Positions 53,826 through 63,700 of a stretch of 64,000 nucleotides of DNA are shown one piece after another. Position 1 is the stretch's first letter; each line of letters opens with the position of its first letter. Location: NCBI GenBank assembly GCA_049889815.1, contig JBMHCR010000024.1, positions 93,522 through 157,521 of the forward strand, written 5' to 3'. Under the pieces are notes generated by a model. It worked only from the letters and a program-made list of their open reading frames with translations. It ran no database searches and was not told where the DNA came from. Origin of the DNA: JBPOFY01 sp049889815. GTDB lineage: Bacteria > Verrucomicrobiota > Verrucomicrobiia > Opitutales > Coraliomargaritaceae. The position numbers were made by a program, and so were the translations under genes.

Positions 53826-54753
53826 AATTGCTTTCTTGTTTCTGCGTTCGCCAGATTGCCGCGCAGAGGCTGCCGATTACGGAGTGAGTGACGGCGGAGA
53901 TCGCGCAGGGGATTGCAGTCAGAGGATTCGCGAAGTGAGCGCGTGCTAGAACCGTCGCGAGGCCTGAGTTTTGCATGCCGACCTCGATCGAGACGGTGCG
54001 GCAGACCATGGCGTGGTAGCCAAAGAGTTTCGCAAAGGCATAGCCGGAGCTGAAGCCCATACAGTGAAGGAGTGCGACGGCGCTGAGGAGTGAGAGTCCT
54101 GATTCTTTGACCGTCTCAGCGTTCGCACCGATGATACTCGCGCAAATCAATGCAATCACAACGACGGCGATCAGCGGCCCGACGGGTAGCACGTATTTGA
54201 CCGCTTTTGGAAACAGGTGGTGTAGCGTGACGCCAAGCACGAGCGGTAAGAGTACGATTTTGACCATGCTTCCAAAAAGCGCCCAACCGTTGACTGGCAC
54301 ATATTGTCCAGCGAGCCAGCTGGTCAGTAAGGGTGTCAGAAATATCGCGGCAGCAGTAGAGCACATCGTCATCAACACTGAGAGCGCTACATTCGCCCGC
54401 GCGAGGTAGGCGACGACATTGGATGCAGTGCCGCCCGGGCAGCAGGCGACGAGGATCAATCCAACTTTGTAAGCGTCATCCAGATTGAAGGCGTTGGCGA
54501 GGATCCATGCGCTGGATGGCATTAAGATGAATTGAGCGGTGAGCCCCATGCCGATGGATTTTGGCATCGTGACCGCCTTCTTGAAATCGTCGAGGCTCAG
54601 TGTGATACCCATGCCGAGCATGATGATGCCAAGGCCCCATATGATGAAGGGCTTGTCAAACCATGTAAAAGCAGCTGGTTCGATGAGTGCGCCCGCGCAG
54701 CAGAGTAGCACCCAGAGTGGAAAGAGATTCGTAAAGAGTGTGATCAAACGCAT
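53797..54753 (-). CDS. BASS-family (bile acid:sodium) symporter
   Basis: Inner-membrane transporter with about nine to ten helices, 318 residues. Signature segments: IIMLGMGITLSLDDFKKAVT, LILVACCPGGTASNVVAYLA (the conserved GGxxSN sodium-site motif) and SIEVGMQNSGLATVLARAHF. Homologues carry pantoate, bile acids, pyruvate or similar anions; the substrate is not predictable here. The 3' end overlaps the convergent gene by 29 bp. Confidence 0.92.
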   Translation of the reverse strand: MRLITLFTNLFPLWVLLCCAGALIEPAAFTWFDKPFIIWGLGIIMLGMGITLSLDDFKKAVTMPKSIGMGLTAQFILMPSSAWILANAFNLDDAYKVGLILVACCPGGTASNVVAYLARANVALSVLMTMCSTAAAIFLTPLLTSWLAGQYVPVNGWALFGSMVKIVLLPLVLGVTLHHLFPKAVKYVLPVGPLIAVVVIALICASIIGANAETVKESGLSLLSAVALLHCMGFSSGYAFAKLFGYHAMVCRTVSIEVGMQNSGLATVLARAHFANPLTAIPCAISAVTHSVIGSLCAAIWRTQKQESNFKPTQPPPD

Positions 54754-54838
54754 AAATTGTTAGGTAGGGCTTACCCCTCGACAAAACTGGTCCAAAGATG
54801 CGTAGGGTGTTGAAATACCCCTTCGACTTCGCGAGCGA

Positions 54839-54958
54839 ACTTACCTCCCCTTGGCAGGAGAGGGGCTTTGAGACAGTGACGTGAGAGAGAGCAGATGTGA
54901 TTTATAAACTTCCCTCCTCGGTGAGGAGGGGTGGAGCGCATAGCGAGACTGGGTGGTG
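54839..54958. repeat. REP-like element, family D copy 2
   Basis: Begins ACTTACCTCCCCTTGGCAGG, has the perfect hairpin CCCTCCTC-ggt-GAGGAGGG (54912-54930) and ends GGTGGAGCGCATAGCGAG then ACTGGGTGG. It matches the copy at 9954-10054 in order and orientation. It ends a few bases from the stop codon of the minus-strand gene at 54961. Confidence 0.8.
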
Positions 54959-54960
54959 TG

Positions 54961-55944
54961 TTAGCTCTTATCTGGTGGTGTGACTAAGACACGGGTCTGC
55001 AGACCACCCAGATACTCTGAGAATTCTTCGCCTTCGGCGGTGTTCCTAAGGACGCGTTGCACCATACCCATCTTGGCGTCGAGGTTGTCGATCATGGAAA
55101 CGAAGACTGCTTCGGGTGTGGCGGCCATCGCTGCAGCGCCCCATTCTTTCTCACCCTGGTGGCTTAGGATGATGTGTTCGAGGCGTTCGCATAGGTCGGT
55201 GTTGAGCTCGGATTGAAGCGCGGCTTTGCGTGCGGTGCGAAAGCCTAGCACGACGTGGCCCTGCAGGATGCCGATGCGACTGACCTTGGGTGCAAAATCG
55301 CCTTGGTACTCTTCCAGTTTGCCAATGTCATGGAGAATGGTTCCAGCGATGGCGAGATCACCATCAACCTCTGGGTAGAGTGGGAGCAAGGCTCGGCAGG
55401 CACGCACCATATGAGTCGTATGTTCAAGCAGACCGTGTCGGTAGGCGTGGTGCATGCTGATCGCCGCAGTGCTCGTTTTAAAGCGCGAGCCCCATTCGTC
55501 TATCACGCGTTGCACGGTCTCGCGTAATTGCGGGTGCTCGATAGCTGCAATGGCCTCCTCGATATGTGCCCAGAGTTCCTCTTCGGATTCTGGTGGCACT
55601 TCAACGAGTTGGCCGAGCACGCCTTCTTCGCTGACTTCTGCGGGACTGACTTCTTCGGCTGCCTGCAGCTTTGGCGAGAAGCGGTCGTTGTAATATTCGG
55701 TTTTTCCAGCGATGCGAACAATCGTACCTTCGTTGATGTCTTTCAGGGCTTCGAAGGGAGCTGTGTTGTCGAAGCAGTTTGCGGTAAAGCTGCCGGAGCG
55801 GTCGCCGAGTTCAACACTGAGGAAGGGGTTGCCGTTGCGGGCAGTTTTAACGGTCTTACGGCGTAGGATGTAAATGCCGCGGAAGGGAGTCGCGAGCGCT
55901 GCATCGATTTGTTTGAGTTTCTGGATCGTTTTATAGTCGGACAT
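54961..55944 (-). CDS. YhaM-family OB/HD-domain 3'-5' nuclease
   Basis: 327 residues. An N-terminal OB fold (ATPFRGIYILRRKTVKTARN, DRSGSFTANCFD) is followed by an HD domain with HHAYRHGLLEHTTHMVRA and TILHDIGKLEEYQGDFA, with metal-binding His-Asp pairs kept, and HIILSHQGEKEWGA. This is the architecture of YhaM, a 3'-5' exoribonuclease. A REP-like element directly follows its stop. Confidence 0.88.
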   Translation of the reverse strand: MSDYKTIQKLKQIDAALATPFRGIYILRRKTVKTARNGNPFLSVELGDRSGSFTANCFDNTAPFEALKDINEGTIVRIAGKTEYYNDRFSPKLQAAEEVSPAEVSEEGVLGQLVEVPPESEEELWAHIEEAIAAIEHPQLRETVQRVIDEWGSRFKTSTAAISMHHAYRHGLLEHTTHMVRACRALLPLYPEVDGDLAIAGTILHDIGKLEEYQGDFAPKVSRIGILQGHVVLGFRTARKAALQSELNTDLCERLEHIILSHQGEKEWGAAAMAATPEAVFVSMIDNLDAKMGMVQRVLRNTAEGEEFSEYLGGLQTRVLVTPPDKS

Positions 55945-56053
55945 GGTTCGCTGGAATTAAGCCGTTTTGTTTGGAAAAGGGGAAGGATATAAGGCATTTT
56001 AAATGAGTAAAATTCCCTTGTAAGTTATTGCGGATGTTGTTTCAGAAGTGGTT

Positions 56054-57412
56054 ATGTTAATTTGCTGCATCGGAGCGGGATACGTAGGCGGACCAACCAT
56101 GGCTATGATTGCGCACAAATGTGCTAACCATGTTGTGACGGTGGTGGACATTAACCAGGCGCGCATTGATGCGTGGAACTCAGATGAGCTCCCGGTTTAT
56201 GAGCCAGGTCTGGACGAGATTGTGCAAGCGAATCGCGGAAAGAATCTTTTTTTCTCCACGGACGTAGATACCGCAATCAAAGAAGCAGATATGATTTTTC
56301 TTAGCGTCAATACGCCGACTAAGACCTACGGGGTGGGGGCTGGACGTGCTGCGGACCTTCGCTACGTTGAAAAATGCGCGCGTAAAATAGCGGAAGTCGC
56401 CGAAGAGGGTAAGATTGTTGTAGAGAAGTCGACACTGCCTGTCCGGACAGCTGAATCGGTGAAGCGCATTTTAGAGTCGAACTGCGAGGGGCGGAAATTT
56501 CAGATTCTTTCTAACCCAGAGTTTCTCGCTGAAGGCACCGCCATGCAGGATTTGGAGTCACCGGATCGTGTCTTAATTGGTGGTGATCCTTCGCCGGAAG
56601 GTCAGGCTGCAGTGCAGAAACTGGTCGACGTTTATGCTGCTTGGGTGCCTAGTGATCGTATACTTACCACAAACCTTTGGTCGTCAGAGCTTTCCAAACT
56701 CACTGCAAATGCTTTTTTGGCTCAGCGGATTTCATCGATCAATGCAATTTCTGCACTCTGTGAAGAAACCGGAGCAGACGTCGATGAGGTCGCTTATGCG
56801 ATCGGTACAGATAGTCGGATTGGACCGAAATTCCTCAAGTCCTCCGTTGGTTTTGGTGGTTCCTGTTTCCAGAAAGATATTTTTAATCTTGTTTACCTCT
56901 GTGAGCACTTTGGCCTGCCAGATGTAGCTGCCTACTGGAACGGCGTTATCGAAATGAACGATTACCAGAAACACCGCTTTGGACGCCGCGTGATCTCGAG
57001 TATGTTCAATACGGTTTCTGATAAGAAAATCGCCGTGCTTGGTTTCGCATTCAAGAAAGACACCAACGACACCCGTGAGTCTGCATCCATCTATGTCTGT
57101 TTGGATCTTCTCGAGGAGCAGGCGAATCTTGCGATTTACGATCCAAAGGTGACCACGGAGCAAATCCATCGTGACCTGGGAATCGACGAATCCGACCCGC
57201 ATGTAACTATTTGCAAAGACGCCTATGAGGCGACCCGGGATGCCCATGCACTACTCATTCTTACTGAATGGGATGAGTTTAAGGATCTGGATTACAAAAA
57301 GATTTATGAGCAAATGCAGCTCCCGGCATTCCTTTTTGACGGTCGTAACCTTCTCGATATAGCGGCGCTCCGAGCGATTGGATTTGAGGCATCCGGAATC
57401 GGCAAGGGTTAG
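56054..57412 (+). CDS. ugd: UDP-glucose 6-dehydrogenase
   Basis: Oxidises UDP-glucose to UDP-glucuronate for surface polysaccharides. 452 residues, nearer to the eukaryote-like long type. Rossmann GAGYVGGPTMAM (8-19), ILSNPEFLAEGTAMQDL, GTDSRIGPKFLKSSVGFGGS and the catalytic Cys271 (GSCFQKDI), then FAFKKDTNDTRESASI. ATG 56054 is preferred over the GTG at 56048. Confidence 0.95.
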   Translation: MLICCIGAGYVGGPTMAMIAHKCANHVVTVVDINQARIDAWNSDELPVYEPGLDEIVQANRGKNLFFSTDVDTAIKEADMIFLSVNTPTKTYGVGAGRAADLRYVEKCARKIAEVAEEGKIVVEKSTLPVRTAESVKRILESNCEGRKFQILSNPEFLAEGTAMQDLESPDRVLIGGDPSPEGQAAVQKLVDVYAAWVPSDRILTTNLWSSELSKLTANAFLAQRISSINAISALCEETGADVDEVAYAIGTDSRIGPKFLKSSVGFGGSCFQKDIFNLVYLCEHFGLPDVAAYWNGVIEMNDYQKHRFGRRVISSMFNTVSDKKIAVLGFAFKKDTNDTRESASIYVCLDLLEEQANLAIYDPKVTTEQIHRDLGIDESDPHVTICKDAYEATRDAHALLILTEWDEFKDLDYKKIYEQMQLPAFLFDGRNLLDIAALRAIGFEASGIGKG

Positions 57413-57502
57413 TTCGATGGCCGATTTTACTTTGACCCGTAGTTCTTTGAGAAACACATATAGAAAGATCACTGTTAATCGTTCAATCGTGGGGTACTTA
57501 CA

Positions 57503-58555
57503 ATGAAGAAGCGTTTATCCTACAAAATCCGCTGTGTGGGATTTCTTGTTGGGGCTTGCTTCTTGTCGGCAGATCGCCTGCCAGCTGACGAAGCGGGGGC
57601 TGAAACTCAACCGCTAGAGGCTGGAGTCGCTTATGGAGAGCAGCTTGGTTACAGAGAAATGATTAAACGGCTGGAACCTATGGGCTTGGGTGGTTTGGAC
57701 CCTAAAATCGCGCGCATTATGAGCGGCTTCTATTCGTATAATTTTACCGACGAGGCGAACTGGAAACGGATTGAAAGTATTCGCTATCAGGGAGTCCTAA
57801 GAGTTGGAGATGAGGAATTTAAATTGAGTGCTCTTAAGAAAAAGCCGGATTTTACCAAAATTGAGCTATCAAAAGGAGGGCAAGCACCGATCATTATGGC
57901 TTTTGATGGCCAAGATGCTTGGCAAGTGGATATGGTGAAATCGGTCGAACCCTTCTCCATGCCTTCCGAAGAGGCGTTGAATTTTGTCCGAGATGCCCCT
58001 TTCGGCGGGCAGCTTTTATACCTCGATTATCCTGGAAAGAATATCGAGCTGAAAGGGGTGACTGTCGCCGAGGGGAGACGGTGTTACGAGTTGCAGGTTA
58101 CGCTTCCAAACACTCAGCAGATCACGACGATGATCGGGGTGGCCGATTTTCGACAGCACCAGCGGATTGTGAAAAATGAGGTATCAGGCGAGCAGGAGGT
58201 GACCACAAATTTGGAGTTCCTAAGCGTTGACGGAATTCGTCTGCCGAAGTTGAGTGAGACCCGCGTTGGCGGAGATTTGGTTCACTCCATCGAGATCGAC
58301 AAGGTTGAAATTAATAGCGGTGCCGCTCCTTGGATGTTTGCCCGTCGCACAGCTGCTCCGGTTCCAGGTTCAGGCCCAAGCGTGCCGCCTTCGCGACTGC
58401 AGGACCCCAGCATTAATATCCGGAAAATTGATACCTCCACCGCTGATTTCGGCACTACTTTTGGTGAGCCCTCTCCCTTCTCCGACCAGAATCGGTCGCC
58501 TGAGCATGCCAAAGAGTTGCCTGGTCATGACCCTGATCGTGATCTTGAGCGCTGA
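57503..58555 (+). CDS. Exported protein, LolA-like outer-membrane lipoprotein sorting fold
   Basis: 350 residues with an N-terminal export signal (YKIRCVGFLVGACFLSADRL). The central part (YQGVLRVGDEEFKLSALKKK, IIMAFDGQDAWQVD, YLDYPGKNIELKGVTVAEGR, SIEIDKVEINSGA) resembles the half-barrel seen in LolA/LolB-type and outer-membrane lipoprotein-sorting families. The C-terminal 60 residues are Pro/Ser-rich and look disordered. I do not recognise a named family; a periplasmic lipid-carrier-like role is only a guess. Confidence 0.6.
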   Translation: MKKRLSYKIRCVGFLVGACFLSADRLPADEAGAETQPLEAGVAYGEQLGYREMIKRLEPMGLGGLDPKIARIMSGFYSYNFTDEANWKRIESIRYQGVLRVGDEEFKLSALKKKPDFTKIELSKGGQAPIIMAFDGQDAWQVDMVKSVEPFSMPSEEALNFVRDAPFGGQLLYLDYPGKNIELKGVTVAEGRRCYELQVTLPNTQQITTMIGVADFRQHQRIVKNEVSGEQEVTTNLEFLSVDGIRLPKLSETRVGGDLVHSIEIDKVEINSGAAPWMFARRTAAPVPGSGPSVPPSRLQDPSINIRKIDTSTADFGTTFGEPSPFSDQNRSPEHAKELPGHDPDRDLER

Positions 58556-58735
58556 AACGCTGGCATTATGCCGTCGGAAAAATTCACTAGGGAATCTCAC
58601 CGAAGTAAAGAGGCGGGAAAAGCCAAACTCGCGACCAATACTATAGAAAAAATCACACTTTAGCTTCGAATGATGCTTGACCTGAAGAAATTTGGAGATT
58701 TTCTTGGTCCCCAAAACCCATTTAATACAATTATT

Positions 58736-59782
58736 ATGAAACCTCACCTAAAAACAACCTCCGTCCTCGCAGCAGCACTACTGCTCACTGCTTCCGCCGC
58801 ATCTGCACAAACAGTGGTTGCGACTCAACCTGTAGGCTACCTGACAGTCAATGTTCCCGCGGGAGATGATGCGCTTCTTGGGATCTCGCTCACCCAGCCA
58901 AGCGCCGTGACAGGTTCTGCCGCAAACGTCTCTGGCGCTACCTTTGACTCGCCAACTGCGCTGACTGAGGATAACCTCAACAATGACTATTATGTCTTGG
59001 CAACATCTGGAACCAATGCAGGGCAGTGGTCAGAGGTCGTGGACAATTCAACGAGTTCAATCACTACGAGCGAGGAGCTTCTTGCGGACGGTGATACGTT
59101 TAAGGTGATTCCATTTTGGACACTCTCAACGCTCTTCCCACAGGGTGGCGGCGTTGGCGCATCTGCGGATCCGTTCAACCCATCTGCGGTTGTCCTAGTC
59201 AACGATCTTGAGGCTGAGGGTGTCAATCTGTCATCCAGCGCTGCGTTTTTCTACTTTGCGGGACCAAACCCACAGGCTGGTTGGTACCAGTCTGGTAATT
59301 TCGCAGCGAGTGACAATCTCCGACTTTCCCCAGAAACGTACATCACGGTACGTAACAATTCGAATGAAGCCTTGAGTATCGTCAACACTGGCACTGTGCC
59401 GGTAGATGTTGTTGGGTCCGAGGTGGTAGCTCGCGGGTCGGCTGATCAAGACAACCAGGTGGTAAACCCTTACCCGTCAGCGCTCACTCTCAGTAATTCT
59501 GGTCTCACTCAGGTTGTAGCCGCAGCGGCCGATCCTTTTAATCCAGTCGATACTGTTCTTCTTTTTGACAACGACGCGTCGACCGGGCAAAACATTTCAT
59601 CCTCCGCCGCCTATTTTTACTACGCGGGACCTAATCCGGCCGCTGGTTGGTACCAAACAGGTTCCTTTGCCGCGGGCGACAATGTTGAGATTCCCGCTGC
59701 TGGGGCATTGATTATTCGCAAGGGCTCTGGTGAAGATGAGGTGATCGCGTGGAATCCTCCGGTCCCTTACACAATTGACTAA
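58736..59782 (+). CDS. TIGR02597-type exported protein
   Basis: 348 residues with signal peptide (TTSVLAAALLLTASAASAQ). The body has two copies of a segment with SSSAAFFYFAGPNPQAGWYQ and SSSAAYFYYAGPNPAAGWYQ, each ending in SGNFAA or TGSFAAGDN. It begins VATQPVGYLTVNVPAGDD, which is typical of TIGR02597 proteins, a family known mainly from Verrucomicrobiota. Function is unknown. The PEP-CTERM gene begins 38 bp later and is likely co-transcribed. ATG 58736 is chosen because it starts the signal peptide. Confidence 0.88.
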   Translation: MKPHLKTTSVLAAALLLTASAASAQTVVATQPVGYLTVNVPAGDDALLGISLTQPSAVTGSAANVSGATFDSPTALTEDNLNNDYYVLATSGTNAGQWSEVVDNSTSSITTSEELLADGDTFKVIPFWTLSTLFPQGGGVGASADPFNPSAVVLVNDLEAEGVNLSSSAAFFYFAGPNPQAGWYQSGNFAASDNLRLSPETYITVRNNSNEALSIVNTGTVPVDVVGSEVVARGSADQDNQVVNPYPSALTLSNSGLTQVVAAAADPFNPVDTVLLFDNDASTGQNISSSAAYFYYAGPNPAAGWYQTGSFAAGDNVEIPAAGALIIRKGSGEDEVIAWNPPVPYTID

Positions 59783-59820
59783 CTCGAAAACACTCCAATT
59801 CTAACCTATATTATCAAATA

Positions 59821-60393
59821 ATGAAAAAACTAAATCTAACAATCATTAGCCTCGTTGCTCTCACTGCAAGTGCGTCCGCACTGACCCTGTCGGGAACAGC
59901 ATCAACCTCTGTTTCGGTAGCAAATGGCAACAGCTCCTTTCTTATCGTCGATACCGATGACAACGGTCTTTCATTTGACGCGAACAGCGCGGGTGTGACC
60001 TTTTCCGAAGGTTCATTCCTTGGTAGCTCCGATGACCTCGTGGTAGCGTATAACCCGATTGCCGGTTTCTTTGGCTCCTCTGTTCCAGGAAACGCTAATT
60101 TTACGCTCGACGACAACGGTATCAACGCTGGGGATGATTTCTTCATCGTATTCTTTGGAGGATCGATTTCCGGTGGCACTGTCACAACCACGGGCGGCGA
60201 CACCTTCGGGATCTTGGACGGTTCTGACTGGGAGGTCGGCAGCAACAACGCGGCGACTCTGAGCTTTGGTAGTGACTACCAACAGTTCACCTCAGCGTCA
60301 GCCGATTCTACTATCGTTCCAGAACCTTCGTCTTACGCAGCGCTTGCAGGTCTACTTGCACTTGCATGGGTCTCTGTTCGCCGTCGCGGTTAG
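59821..60393 (+). CDS. PEP-CTERM sorted extracellular protein
   Basis: 190 residues. N-terminal signal peptide (LNLTIISLVALTASASA), a beta-rich acidic body with no known domain, and a complete PEP-CTERM tail: VPEPSSYAALAGLLALAWVS followed by VRRRG. This tail is cut by an exosortase, placing the protein at the cell surface or in exopolysaccharide. No exosortase gene is in the window. A terminator follows. Confidence 0.92.
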   Translation: MKKLNLTIISLVALTASASALTLSGTASTSVSVANGNSSFLIVDTDDNGLSFDANSAGVTFSEGSFLGSSDDLVVAYNPIAGFFGSSVPGNANFTLDDNGINAGDDFFIVFFGGSISGGTVTTTGGDTFGILDGSDWEVGSNNAATLSFGSDYQQFTSASADSTIVPEPSSYAALAGLLALAWVSVRRRG

Positions 60394-60415
60394 TCTCCAA
60401 GACGATAAAGTTTTC

Positions 60416-60441
60416 AAGCCCCGGTTCGCCGGGGCTTTTTT
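60416..60441 (+). terminator. Rho-independent terminator after PEP-CTERM gene
   Basis: Perfect 9-bp stem AAGCCCCGG/CCGGGGCTT with a TTCG tetraloop (60425-60428) and a T tract to 60441. It ends the TIGR02597/PEP-CTERM transcript. Confidence 0.95.
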
Positions 60442-60643
60442 GTTTCACTCTGTGCCATTTTTATGAGTTCAATGTCGCAAGAATTTCAGGATGCGAACGC
60501 TTTGATCCAGTGTTCAAAACGCCAATTTTCTGGCTGTGGGGATTCTAGTGGCTGATATTTGTACGATCCTGTATCACCCCGTGTACTCATATCGAGGCAG
60601 TGATCGATATCTCTTTCGCGATCGAAAATATTTTTAGAGTGCC

Positions 60644-61738
60644 ATGCTTGCAGTAACAAAAACGAATGAGTGCCTGGAAGGCCTGACCTACAAGGGATTG
60701 CAGCAGGTTTTAGCCGCTGGAGGCGTGAATCCGGTGCATGCGCGGCAGCTCTTTAGTTTGCTTCAGCGGAGTTTGTTTCAGCGTGATCGGTTGCCTCTTG
60801 AGACCTTGCCACCACCGGTCGACCGTTGGCTTGCTAGTAATATGGTGCCCGCTGGCGTCGTAATGCATCCAGTTGATGAGACGCCTAGCGCGGACGGCTT
60901 TACACGTAAGTATCTGCTCCAGCTTGGCGATGGAGCCGAGGTCGAATCGGTGCAGATGGGGTTTACAGGAAGATTCACCGCCTGCCTGAGCAGTCAAGTA
61001 GGGTGCGCTATGGGCTGCCTGTTTTGTGCCACCGGTAAGATGGGCTTCGGACGCAATTTAACCGCGGGTGAGATCGTTGCGCAGGCGCATCATGTCGAAC
61101 GTGAGTTGCGCCGCACGAATCCTGGCGAGCGTTTGCGCAATATTGTAATGATGGGAATGGGTGAGCCCTTGCACAATTACGATGCGACGATGACCGCTCT
61201 AGAGATTCTCACGGACACTCGTGGTTTGAATATAGGTCCTGCACGGATCGCGATCAGCACCGTTGGCTACGTGCCGGGAATTCAGAAATTGGCGCGTCAC
61301 CCAAAGCGCTATTCCTTGGCGGTCAGTCTACATGGTGCCAGCGATGAGGAGCGCCTGGAATTAGTGCCCTTGAACAAACGCTGGCCGCTGAGCGAGCTCC
61401 TCGATGCCTGTCGCGAATACTCGGCGCTCAAGAAAGCAAGAGTCTTCTTCGCGTGGACCTTGATCAAAGGTGTGAACGACAGTGATGATCATGCGCGTCG
61501 TTTGGCGGACTTGCTCAAGGGTATGGATGCTCACGTAAATTTAATCCCACTCAACGTGACCGAAGGGTATGATGGTGAGCCACCCGATGATGCACGTGTT
61601 AGAAGTTTTCAGCAGATTATTCAGGGTTCTGGTCTTCCAAGCACGGTTCGTCAACGCCGTGGTCTTGACGTAAATGCTGGCTGTGGTCAGTTGAAGGCGA
61701 AACGAATACGGCGGGAAATTGTAACGATCAAGAGCTGA
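60644..61738 (+). CDS. rlmN: Dual-specificity RNA methyltransferase RlmN
   Basis: Radical-SAM enzyme that methylates C2 of A2503 in 23S rRNA and A37 in some tRNAs. 364 residues. The 4Fe-4S cysteines are Cys121, Cys125 and Cys128 (CAMGCLFC). The methyl-carrying Cys346 is in NAGCGQL. RNIVMMGMGEPLHNYD is the family-specific motif. A Cfr-type resistance enzyme would share these motifs, but length and context fit RlmN. Confidence 0.94.
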   Translation: MLAVTKTNECLEGLTYKGLQQVLAAGGVNPVHARQLFSLLQRSLFQRDRLPLETLPPPVDRWLASNMVPAGVVMHPVDETPSADGFTRKYLLQLGDGAEVESVQMGFTGRFTACLSSQVGCAMGCLFCATGKMGFGRNLTAGEIVAQAHHVERELRRTNPGERLRNIVMMGMGEPLHNYDATMTALEILTDTRGLNIGPARIAISTVGYVPGIQKLARHPKRYSLAVSLHGASDEERLELVPLNKRWPLSELLDACREYSALKKARVFFAWTLIKGVNDSDDHARRLADLLKGMDAHVNLIPLNVTEGYDGEPPDDARVRSFQQIIQGSGLPSTVRQRRGLDVNAGCGQLKAKRIRREIVTIKS

Positions 61739-61766
61739 CTAATGTTTTGCGAGTTCCCATCGGTGT

Positions 61767-61836
61767 CTTAATCGTAACCATACTCCTAATCTCTATTTGC
61801 TGGGCTGAGGATTAAGAGTAAGATTAGGGTTTGGTG
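61767..61836. repeat. Inverted GGATTAAGAG-type repeat tract
   Basis: CTTAATCGTAACCATACTCC (61767-61786) faces GAGGATTAAGAGTAAGATTA (61807-61826), which continues to AGGGTTTGG. Related to the tract at 47119-47184. It fills much of the gap between rlmN and hisC. Confidence 0.55.
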
Positions 61837-61912
61837 GGGTCTTTGGCTTGAGATTTCAATGAAGACGGTTGCAACTTCGTAGGCTTCCTGCTTTCAAACT
61901 GTACTCTGGAAA

Positions 61913-63004
61913 ATGAAAAAGACGTTCAATGCATCGAATCGTGCTCTGCCGCATATTCAAAAACTGCATGCCTATGTGCCTGGTGAGCAGCCTGAGGATG
62001 AGGGATGGGTGAAGTTGAATACCAACGAAAACCCATACCCACCTTCGCCGAAAATTGCCGCTGCTGTGGCGGCAAAGGTCGAGGAACTTCGGAAGTATCC
62101 GGAGCCTACCAGCAAATCACTGCGCACCGCAATCGGTGCGCGCTATGGCTTGAGCAGTGCGAATGTCATCATCGGGAATGGTTCGGATAATATTCTCGAT
62201 TTGATAACGCGTTGTTTTGTGGATAGCTCCGGTGCTGCTCATACGGTCCCCAGTTATTCGCTATATCCGGTTGTTGCCGGCATGTCTGATAAGGGACTGG
62301 TAGATGTACCCTTCACCCGTGAGATGAAGTTGGATATTGAGGAGATCGTCGCTGCCAAAGCATGCGTCTATTTTTTGACGTCTCCAAATGCACCAACCGG
62401 AGTGGCATTCTCGCTCTCAGACTTCGAAGCGATTCTAAAGCGCATTGATGGCTTGCTGGTGGTGGATGAAGCTTACGTCGATTTTGGTGGCGATACGTCG
62501 ATACCGTTATTGAAAGACTATCAAAATTTGATCGTCGTGCGGACCTTCTCAAAATCATATGGCTTAGCGGGTATGCGCGTCGGTTACGCATTGGCAGATT
62601 CTGGCATCATTGAGATACTAGATCGCGTGCGTGATGCGTATAATCTAGACCGCGTTGCACAGGCAGCAGCCTTAGCCGCATTTAACGATCAAACCTACTT
62701 CGAAGCTCAGCGGGCGAAGGTCATCGCTACACGTGAGGATACGCGAGCGGCGCTCGACGAATTGGGCTGGTTTACGTATCCATCTGCTGCCAATCTACTC
62801 TTTACCGAGCCCAAAAATACCGATGGTGAAAGTGGGGCGGACGTTGCCAGTGGTCTATTCGAACATTTAAAGCAATCCAAGGTCCTTGTTCGTTATTTTC
62901 CGAACCATCCTTTAACTTGCGCTTTCATTCGAGTCAGCATAGGAACAGACGCTGAAATGAAGGCTTTTTTAACCGCCGTAAACTCATGGCTGAATCACGC
63001 ATAG
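61913..63004 (+). CDS. hisC: Histidinol-phosphate aminotransferase
   Basis: PLP-dependent aminotransferase of histidine synthesis, 363 residues. VKLNTNENPYPPSPKI is the substrate-binding start, SPNAPTGV the Asn region, VVDEAYVDFGG the PLP Asp and Tyr, and Lys214 in TFSKSYGLAGMRVGY holds PLP. The 3' end overlaps hisB by 19 bp, so the two are translated together. Confidence 0.95.
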   Translation: MKKTFNASNRALPHIQKLHAYVPGEQPEDEGWVKLNTNENPYPPSPKIAAAVAAKVEELRKYPEPTSKSLRTAIGARYGLSSANVIIGNGSDNILDLITRCFVDSSGAAHTVPSYSLYPVVAGMSDKGLVDVPFTREMKLDIEEIVAAKACVYFLTSPNAPTGVAFSLSDFEAILKRIDGLLVVDEAYVDFGGDTSIPLLKDYQNLIVVRTFSKSYGLAGMRVGYALADSGIIEILDRVRDAYNLDRVAQAAALAAFNDQTYFEAQRAKVIATREDTRAALDELGWFTYPSAANLLFTEPKNTDGESGADVASGLFEHLKQSKVLVRYFPNHPLTCAFIRVSIGTDAEMKAFLTAVNSWLNHA

Positions 63005-63588
63005 CAAAAATCACTCGCAACACCAAAGAGACTCAGATCCAAATGGAGCTGAATGTCGACGGTTCAGGTATGTCTGAAATCGAGACGGGAATACCATTTT
63101 TCGATCACATGCTGACCTTGTTTGCCAAACACGGTCTCTTCGACCTGAAGGTGAAAGCCACTGGCGATATTGACGTGGACTATCACCATATGGTGGAGGA
63201 CACAGGCATCGTGTTGGGGCAGGCTATTAAGCAGGCCTTAGCCGAGAAGCGAGGTATCCGCCGCTATGGTTTCTTCTTGCTACCCATGGATGAATCGCTT
63301 GCGCGCGTTGCTCTAGACCTCTCCAACCGTCAGGCTTTCGTGTATAAGGTTGATTATCAGTTCCCGATGGTGCGCGATTTCAATATCGTCTTGGTGAAGG
63401 AGTTTTTTCAGGCATTTGCCAATGAGGCTGCCTGTAATCTGCACATCAATCTCGAGTATGGCGAAGAGCCGCACCACATTGCTGAGGCTATTTTCAAGGC
63501 GTTTGCACGCGCGCTGGATATGGCGACAACCATCGATCCTCGTATGGGGGATGCCTTGCCCAGTACGAAAGGTACTTTGTCCAGCTAG
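62986..63588 (+). CDS. hisB: Imidazoleglycerol-phosphate dehydratase
   Basis: Manganese enzyme for the seventh step of histidine synthesis, 200 residues, the monofunctional type without HisB phosphatase. Metal-binding motifs: FFDHMLTLFAKHGLFDL and DYHHMVEDTGIVLGQ; the second HHxxE motif is EEPHHIAEAIFKAFARAL. Its ATG lies inside the end of hisC. Confidence 0.95.
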   Translation: MAESRIAKITRNTKETQIQMELNVDGSGMSEIETGIPFFDHMLTLFAKHGLFDLKVKATGDIDVDYHHMVEDTGIVLGQAIKQALAEKRGIRRYGFFLLPMDESLARVALDLSNRQAFVYKVDYQFPMVRDFNIVLVKEFFQAFANEAACNLHINLEYGEEPHHIAEAIFKAFARALDMATTIDPRMGDALPSTKGTLSS

Positions 63589-63700
63589 GTGAGCCCCACT
63601 AATCGGTCCAGCTAATAGCACCTATTAGCAAAGTTTTCAAAGGTGGCGCCGTTGTCTGCTTGCATCTTATGTCTTGATCGCCAGCGTATTGCGTTTCCCA